Source: Bacteroidia bacterium | GTDB lineage: Bacteria > Bacteroidota > Bacteroidia > Bacteroidales > UBA12481 | Reading direction: 5' to 3' | Assembly: GCA_026391235.1 (NCBI GenBank) | Contig: JAPLDV010000597.1 | Location: forward strand, 1-13,180 | Length of the DNA: 13,180 nt | Shown: one piece after another, positions 8,516 to 13,180 of the stretch | Numbering within the stretch: the first letter of the stretch is position 1 | Layout: the number at the start of each line of letters is the position of its first letter | Position numbers and translations under genes: made by a program | The notes under the pieces: model-generated | What the model saw: the letters and a program-made list of their open reading frames with translations, nothing else | Told to the model about the DNA's origin: nothing | Databases searched by the model: none

Positions 8516-9335
8516 AGTGATTGATAGTTTACGACAGGTTGGCCGCCACAACAGCAGCCTCATAGAACGTCCCGAAGTAATCCTTTGGCCCGATCCCGAT
8601 GCGCAATGGCAAACCATTATTCCTGTTCTGCAAAAGGAAATTCCGGCTTTGCTGGTTTTTGGTTCCTATGAACCGGAAAAGAAGCAGGGCCCTGCGATCT
8701 GGATCAAGTGTATGGTAGCTAAAACAGTGCCTGAAGCAACCTGGCCTCAGGAGACTATCCCGATAATCTACCTGCCGGGTATAAGCAAACAGGATCTTAG
8801 GGAAGTTTCTAAAGCCGTGCTGGAACTACAACCGCTGATTGAATATCAGCATACAGGTGTGATCTGGGCCCAGGAAAATGGTAAAGAATGGACCATCACG
8901 GCTTTTATTCAGAATGAAGAAAGCGGTTTGGGAAGGTTGGTTGCCGGAGATAACGCGACGAAAGATGCAATCAGGAAAACCATTACCGATTATTTCGAAG
9001 ACCCTGGAGCACTTTTCACACCCACCATTATCGATTCCGATTATATACTTGGCCTTGCATTCCCAGACATAATACCCAATATCCTTAAGTGGATGTGCAA
9101 AGGCGATCCCTGGTTGAAAGGACTTACTCCCGAAAAACAACAACTTTTCTTTAACATCTGTAAAACCCGCTATGATTTCCTTCCGGACCACCGGAACATT
9201 AAGGATATAATCCAAAAACTTGGAGCACAAAGAAATAACTGGAAACAAGTATGGCAGCTCAAATCAGTACATTACCTCCTGATGAGTCACGCGAGAAACT
9301 CAGAAAGCTTTTATTGGAACATAAGAAGCGGCTAA
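8493..9335 (+). CDS. pglZ: PglZ (type B-like) N-terminal part, ends out of frame
   Basis: This 280-residue ORF is the N-terminal part of a BREX-1 PglZ of the type B kind. VILWPDPDAQWQTIIPVL (29-46), LLVFGSYEPEKKQGPAIWIKCMVAKTVPEATWP (53-85), IIYLPGISKQDLR (91-103) and GVIWAQENGKEWTITAF (127-143) match the family as I know it. Family-like sequence runs to NNWKQVWQ (248-255). The last 25 residues look unrelated, as expected of reading past a frame change. The catalytic phosphatase-fold motifs are all in the next ORF, in the -1 frame. On its own this product would lack them. The ATG at 8493 lies inside mcrC and gives a normal family N-terminus. PglZ is a core BREX protein thought to act with PglX, so a split here would matter for the whole system. 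Confidence 0.88.
   Translation: MGNSLKDKVIDSLRQVGRHNSSLIERPEVILWPDPDAQWQTIIPVLQKEIPALLVFGSYEPEKKQGPAIWIKCMVAKTVPEATWPQETIPIIYLPGISKQDLREVSKAVLELQPLIEYQHTGVIWAQENGKEWTITAFIQNEESGLGRLVAGDNATKDAIRKTITDYFEDPGALFTPTIIDSDYILGLAFPDIIPNILKWMCKGDPWLKGLTPEKQQLFFNICKTRYDFLPDHRNIKDIIQKLGAQRNNWKQVWQLKSVHYLLMSHARNSESFYWNIRSG
9239..9335 (+). other. Junction of the two pglZ frames (deletion plus frame change)
   Basis: Both pglZ frames are open only between 9239, just after the TAA in the downstream frame, and the TAA at 9333-9335 in the upstream frame. Family-like sequence switches from the upstream frame (VWQ, ending about 9257) to the downstream frame (ISTLPPDES, from about 9263). The switch equals a -1 shift, or loss of a number of bases that is not a multiple of three. 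No X-XXY-YYZ slippery heptamer is visible in frame here, which argues against programmed frameshifting. Confidence 0.75.
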
Positions 9336-10654
9336 ATTGGGTTTGGACTGAATTGGGTTTCGCGCATTTGGTCAAGGCTTTGCCGCATTTACTTGCTATG
9401 GCCGAGATCACAACTGCGCCATTTCCCTTCTCAACGCTTGAAGACCTCAAGGAGTATTATATCAGTATAGGATTCCTGGCCGACCAAAACATGCGAAAAG
9501 CCCTGGCAGAAGTCCGTGCCGAAAGAGATGTCGAGGTGGTTCGATCGTTAATTGTCAATCTTTATAAACCTTGGCTACAATCCATTACCGAAAAGTTTCA
9601 GGGTTTGGTTGAAAACAATTATTCAATCTTTTCTGAACCATACGAGGGTATCGAAGAAGAAGCATTTGTCCTGTTCGTGGATGCGTTCCGGTTTGAACTG
9701 GCTAAAGAATTTGCAGAACGGCTTGACTGTACAAAATATAAGTTGGATCTTAAACCCTTCTGGTCGCCAATACCATCAGTAACACCAACTGGAAAACCTC
9801 ATTTCTCACCCGTTGCCCCGGCAATAGATACTTCCAGTAAGTCCATTGAATTCAGGCCACAACTGCTTAACGGCAAAGATTTACAGACCGCTGCTTTCAG
9901 AGAAGCACTTGAAAAGGCCGACTTTCATTTTATTGCAAAGTCCGAGCAAATTTATCCGGAACAAAAGAACTGGCAGGAGATCGGGGAGATCGATAAAAAG
10001 GGACATGCTGAGCAAGCTGAAGTTGTACGGCGGATAAATGAACTTCTCGACCAGGTAAATGAAGCTATTGAAGAAGCTTTTTTAAAAGGCATAAAGCGGA
10101 TCCTGGTTGTAACTGATCATGGTTGGTTGTTGCTTCCCGGGGGATTACCCAAAGAGGAGATCAAGAAGGATCTTACGGAAACCCGCTGGGGTCGATGTGC
10201 CCTGATTAAAGAAGGAGCTCCCTGCAGCCTGCTGCATTTACCATGGCGCTGGAATCCCGGAACATTTATCGCCTTCGCTCCAGGTATTTCATTTTTCAAA
10301 AAGAATGAAGAATATGCACATGGAGGTATCTCTCTTCAGGAATGCCTGGTACCGGTCATTGTGATTGAAAACCTGGCAACCTCAATGAATGCGGCAAAAA
10401 TCACGGATGCCAAGTGGGTTGGATTAACCTGCCGAATAACTACCATAGATTCCCAGGACGGTTTCAAAGTTGATATTCGAACCAAGTTCAATGATCCGTC
10501 CACCTCGATTTTACTGTCTCCCAATCGCTCTGTTATTGAGAATAAGATCACCCTTATGGTAGATGATACGGCAGAAAGTCAATCAGTTGTGGTAGTGCTA
10601 ATCGATGGAAGCGATCGGATAATTGATAAAAAGCTAACATTAGTCGGAGCCTAA
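9251..10654 (+). CDS. pglZ: PglZ (type B-like) C-terminal part with phosphatase-fold motifs
   Basis: This 467-residue ORF holds the rest of PglZ. LPPDESREKLRKLLLEHKKRLNWVWTELG (8-36) matches the family helix pair that precedes the catalytic domain. The alkaline-phosphatase-superfamily motifs follow: LFVDAFRFEL (141-150, metal ligand D144), PSVTPT (175-180, candidate Ser/Thr nucleophile), VVTDHGWLLLPGG (286-298, D289 and H290) and AHGGISLQE (356-364, H357). A beta-rich tail ends the protein. The frame is open only from 9239, since a TAA lies at 9236-9238, so it cannot extend back over the N-terminal half. Whether the ATG at 9251 is a true start or an accident inside a broken gene is unclear; only a weak GGAAA precedes it. 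Compared with the family, some 50-60 residues between VWQ and this segment are absent in both frames. It stops 10 bases before brxL. Confidence 0.88.
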   Translation: MAAQISTLPPDESREKLRKLLLEHKKRLNWVWTELGFAHLVKALPHLLAMAEITTAPFPFSTLEDLKEYYISIGFLADQNMRKALAEVRAERDVEVVRSLIVNLYKPWLQSITEKFQGLVENNYSIFSEPYEGIEEEAFVLFVDAFRFELAKEFAERLDCTKYKLDLKPFWSPIPSVTPTGKPHFSPVAPAIDTSSKSIEFRPQLLNGKDLQTAAFREALEKADFHFIAKSEQIYPEQKNWQEIGEIDKKGHAEQAEVVRRINELLDQVNEAIEEAFLKGIKRILVVTDHGWLLLPGGLPKEEIKKDLTETRWGRCALIKEGAPCSLLHLPWRWNPGTFIAFAPGISFFKKNEEYAHGGISLQECLVPVIVIENLATSMNAAKITDAKWVGLTCRITTIDSQDGFKVDIRTKFNDPSTSILLSPNRSVIENKITLMVDDTAESQSVVVVLIDGSDRIIDKKLTLVGA

Positions 10655-10664
10655 ATTTTACAAT

Positions 10665-12710
10665 ATGGAACTCGATAAAATAGATCTCCTTGCAGCGAAA
10701 GCCTTTGAAGGCTATATCGTAAGAAAGGACTTACTGGAACAATTCAGGAAAACGTATCCCGTACCTACTTATGTCATTGAATTTCTTCTGGGCAGGTATT
10801 GCGCAACCATCGTTGAAGATGAGATACAGCAAGGTCTGGAAATCGTCAAGCGACAACTGGCCGATCGGACTGTTCGCCCTGGTGAAGAAGAGTATTTCAA
10901 ATCAAAGACTAAGGAAAACGGATCAATCAAGGTGATCGATATCATAACAGCTAAGCTCGATGCAAAAACGGATAGTTATATCGCCACTCTTCCCAGTCTG
11001 ATGCTCAACAATGTTCGCATTACGCCCGAAATGGTGAGCGAAAATGACCGGATGCTAACAGGTGGATTCTATGCTGAGGTTGAACTGGAATACGATCCAG
11101 CCATTGCACAGGAGAAGAATAGCCGGCCTTTTGGAATTACGAATATTCGGCCCATTCAGCTATCTCAGCGAAACGTGATGGAACCCTTGTTGAAAGGCCG
11201 GAAGCTTTTCACTTTGGAGGAATGGAAAGACTTCCTGATAAGGAGCGTTGGGATGGAACCAACTACCCTTACCCTCAAAGCGAAAAATGCTCTCTTTGTC
11301 AGGATGATCCCTTTTGTCGAAAGGAATTATAATGCGATTGAACTTGGTCCACGGGGAACCGGTAAATCGCATCTGTACCAACAGATTTCGCCGTATTCTC
11401 ATCTCGTGTCCGGCGGAAAAACCACAGTAGCAAAGATGTTTGTAAGCATGGCCACCGGTGAAAGAGGATTGGTTTGCAAATATGATGTGGTCTGTTTTGA
11501 TGAAATTTCAGGTGTGTCGTTCGATCAAAAGGATGGCATCAATATTATGAAAGGATACATGGAAAGCGGCGAGTTCAGTCGCGGTAAAGAATCCATTCGG
11601 GCTGATGGCGGTATTGTCATGGTTGGCAACTTTGACGTCGATGTGGAGCACCAGCAGCGCATCGGCCATCTGTTTGGTCCACTACCTCCGGAAATGCGCG
11701 ATGATACCGCATTTATGGACAGAATTCACGCTTTTATTCCGGGATGGGATTTCCCGAAACTCAACAAATCTTATTTCACCGAACATTTCGGATTGGTCAG
11801 TGATTTTCTGGCCGAATGCTGGACCAGGCTTCGCGATGTCAGTAGGATATCTTCCGTTTTGCCACGTGTAGATTATGGTGGAGCATTAAGTGGCCGGGAT
11901 ACCTCTGCGGTTAACAAGACCGTGAATGGCCTGATTAAACTGATGCAGCCCGATCCCAACGAACCCATTTCAGATGAATTGCTCGAATGGGCCGTAAAGG
12001 TGTCCATGGAGTATCGGCGAAGAGTGAAGGAACAACAAAAGCGCATAGGTTCGGCCGAATTCCGGAACACTCATTTCAGTTACCGGATGGGTGAAGATGG
12101 TGTGGAAACCTTTGTTTCTACACCAGAGATTCATTCTGAGAACACAATCGGAGAAGATCCTCAACCGCCAGGACAGGTATGGACACTCAATGCTGGTGGC
12201 CAGGATGAACCATCCGGTTTGTATAAAATTGAGGTCAATGTAGGCTCCGGCAGCGGCGTGAAGATCCTGAACAAGCCTGCTCCGCAACCATTCCAGGAAA
12301 GCGTTCGCTTTGCCGAGCAAAATCTTTACAGCAAAGCAAAAGCTCTGATAGGTGACCGCGAACCCAGATCACACGAATTCTCCGTGCAATTACGCTCATT
12401 TGACACCTCCAGAAGCGGCAACGGTACCGGGATGGCAGTGTTGATCGCATTGTGCAGTGGAATCCTGGAACGGAGTATTAAAGGTGGCCTACTGATCGTA
12501 GGCCACTTAAACCTCGGCGGATCCATTGACCTGGTCTATAATGCCGTGAACCTGGCAGAACTGGCGATTGAAAAAGGAGCCTCTACCCTGCTGATCCCAC
12601 TGAATGCCAGGAAACAAATCAACGATCTGTCAGATGATATGGTCACGAAGATCAATATTCTGTACTATACTGATTTGAGGGATTGTTTGGTTAAGGCGTT
12701 GATGGATTAA
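10665..12710 (+). CDS. brxL: BrxL, AAA+ ATPase with Lon-like C-terminal domain
   Basis: This 681-residue protein has the normal length of BrxL, the terminal gene of type 1 BREX loci. The N-terminal region (1-200) matches BrxL (RPGEEEYFKSKTKENGSIKVID, 71-92). The AAA+ core has Walker A GPRGTGKSH (228-236) and Walker B VVCFDE (275-280), then GPLPPEMRDDTAFMDRIHAFIPGWD (338-362), the family signature. The C-terminal 130 residues have a Lon-protease-like fold. At the site of Lon's catalytic serine it reads RSGNGTGM (583-590), placing T588 there, and the helix that should carry the catalytic lysine reads LVYNAVNLAELA (623-634) without one. Protease activity is therefore doubtful. BrxL homologues are reported to form DNA-binding, MCM-like rings, which fits. 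It starts 10 bases after pglZ with no clear Shine-Dalgarno, and it ends the operon. No damage is visible. Confidence 0.96.
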   Translation: MELDKIDLLAAKAFEGYIVRKDLLEQFRKTYPVPTYVIEFLLGRYCATIVEDEIQQGLEIVKRQLADRTVRPGEEEYFKSKTKENGSIKVIDIITAKLDAKTDSYIATLPSLMLNNVRITPEMVSENDRMLTGGFYAEVELEYDPAIAQEKNSRPFGITNIRPIQLSQRNVMEPLLKGRKLFTLEEWKDFLIRSVGMEPTTLTLKAKNALFVRMIPFVERNYNAIELGPRGTGKSHLYQQISPYSHLVSGGKTTVAKMFVSMATGERGLVCKYDVVCFDEISGVSFDQKDGINIMKGYMESGEFSRGKESIRADGGIVMVGNFDVDVEHQQRIGHLFGPLPPEMRDDTAFMDRIHAFIPGWDFPKLNKSYFTEHFGLVSDFLAECWTRLRDVSRISSVLPRVDYGGALSGRDTSAVNKTVNGLIKLMQPDPNEPISDELLEWAVKVSMEYRRRVKEQQKRIGSAEFRNTHFSYRMGEDGVETFVSTPEIHSENTIGEDPQPPGQVWTLNAGGQDEPSGLYKIEVNVGSGSGVKILNKPAPQPFQESVRFAEQNLYSKAKALIGDREPRSHEFSVQLRSFDTSRSGNGTGMAVLIALCSGILERSIKGGLLIVGHLNLGGSIDLVYNAVNLAELAIEKGASTLLIPLNARKQINDLSDDMVTKINILYYTDLRDCLVKALMD

Positions 12711-12865
12711 TTGATCTTCAAAGTGTCCATTTAAACTTCCTTAACCTGCTGTAAAATGCTGATTTGTTATTCTTAAAGTCTATTCGGATCAAAATATTAT
12801 TCTATGTAAACTTATCAGCTTAACTGATGTAAATCATACTGGTACAAATGGTTACAACCAATATA
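12711..12865. other. AT-rich convergent intergenic gap
   Basis: This 155-base gap lies between the brxL stop and the stop of the minus-strand ORF. I see no ORF, tRNA or repeat in it. Two weak inverted repeats are present: ATCAG-CTTAA-CTGAT (12814-12828) and TGGTT-AC-AACCA (12849-12860). Neither is GC-rich or followed by a clear T-tract, so neither is a convincing intrinsic terminator, although the convergent arrangement would call for one. Confidence 0.6.
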
Positions 12866-13180
12866 CTAAGGCATTTCACCCTTCGCGGCACATTCCAAAA
12901 TATAAAGGCTAGTAGCCAGTTGTTTTCCGGATATATTCCTGTAATGGGTTGTGTAAAGCAGGTGTTGAAACAATTTAGGAGAAATCTGTGTAAACACGTT
13001 CTGATCTAGGAAACTGAACCCAACAAACAAAGCGAATGAAGAGTTAACTAAAAGAGCAGACTTGTTAATTGTTGCTTCAATCGTTAATTGAATCGGTTTA
13101 AGTTTTGAAATCCATTTTATTGAGTATGCGGCTTGTTTATGGCGATCTGCGTAGTCAGCTTTCGAATAATCTTTATATCT
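12866..13180 (-). CDS. Hypothetical protein, C-terminal part, enters from right edge
   Basis: On the minus strand a frame is open from the window edge at 13180 to a TAG at 12866-12868, giving 104 codons with no start inside the window, so this is the C-terminal end of a longer gene. The translation looks like real protein: it has a balanced composition, begins RYKDYSKADYADRHKQAAYS, then has a KWISKLKPIQL segment (about 23-33), a hydrophobic stretch (about 41-58, SALLVNSSFALFVGFSFL) and ends in LYILECAAKGEMP. The hydrophobic stretch could be a buried helix or strand, or a membrane segment. I do not recognise the family. It faces brxL tail to tail, so it is not part of the BREX operon, but it may be another island gene or the flank of the insertion site. 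Competing + strand frames here are broken by stops. Confidence 0.7.
   Translation of the reverse strand, partial: RYKDYSKADYADRHKQAAYSIKWISKLKPIQLTIEATINKSALLVNSSFALFVGFSFLDQNVFTQISPKLFQHLLYTTHYRNISGKQLATSLYILECAAKGEMP

Noticed and set aside
8826..9248. Minus-strand 140-residue ORF inside pglZ
   Set aside because: It lies wholly antisense to well-conserved PglZ sequence and shows no family-like motif.
9239..9335. Programmed -1 ribosomal frameshift joining the two pglZ frames
   Set aside because: No in-frame slippery heptamer or strong downstream hairpin is visible, and the apparent loss of family residues at the join is not explained by a shift.
12814..12860. Intrinsic terminator after brxL
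   Set aside because: The two inverted repeats have only 5-base AT-rich stems and no following T-tract.
13061..13092. Regulatory repeat GTTAATTG (twice) with TTCAAT-CGTTA-ATTGAA hairpin
   Set aside because: It lies within the minus-strand coding frame and is short and AT-rich, so it is likely chance.

Overview
This window holds most of a type 1 BREX (bacteriophage exclusion) phage-defence operon on the + strand, with two accessory nuclease modules built into it. From left to right: the last 99 codons of brxC (1-300, cut by the window edge), a DUF1016/YhcG-family PD-(D/E)XK nuclease gene (309-1436), pglX (1436-4690), an McrBC-type modification-dependent restriction pair (mcrB 4687-7191, mcrC 7181-8515), a type B-like pglZ in two overlapping frames (8493-9335 and 9251-10654), and brxL (10665-12710). 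The operon ends at 12710. A convergent minus-strand ORF then enters from the right edge and stops at 12866-12868; it is open for 104 codons but has no start inside the window. brxA, brxB and most of brxC are expected to the left, outside the window.

The genes are packed like one transcription unit: gaps of 8 and 10 bases at the ends and overlaps of 1, 4, 11 and 23 bases between the inner genes. None of the starts has a good Shine-Dalgarno sequence; they follow A/T-rich bases. Together with the moderate GC content and the VQQ repeats in the DUF1016 protein, this suggests a Bacteroidota-like host. That is an inference, with no taxonomic marker in the window.

How the parts probably work together: PglX is the BREX adenine methyltransferase that marks host DNA. 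PglZ (phosphatase superfamily), BrxC (large P-loop ATPase) and BrxL (AAA+ ring with a Lon-like C-terminal domain) are core exclusion factors. McrBC would cut modified phage DNA and so cover phages that escape BREX by modifying their genomes. It lies between pglX and pglZ, where, as I recall, some enterobacterial BREX islands carry the type IV enzyme BrxU. The DUF1016 nuclease is a second accessory insertion, between brxC and pglX.

The most notable observations are lesions. pglZ shows an apparent internal loss of family sequence together with a frame change near 9256-9262. mcrB passes directly from its arginine-rich RRRFS motif to the distal PLLQEFFYNDFEK segment, apparently skipping some 50-70 residues of the usual C-terminal lid without losing frame. 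Either the island is decaying or unusually remodelled, or the assembly lost short segments. The DUF1016 gene also carries three in-frame palindromic hairpin units that encode VQQ repeats.
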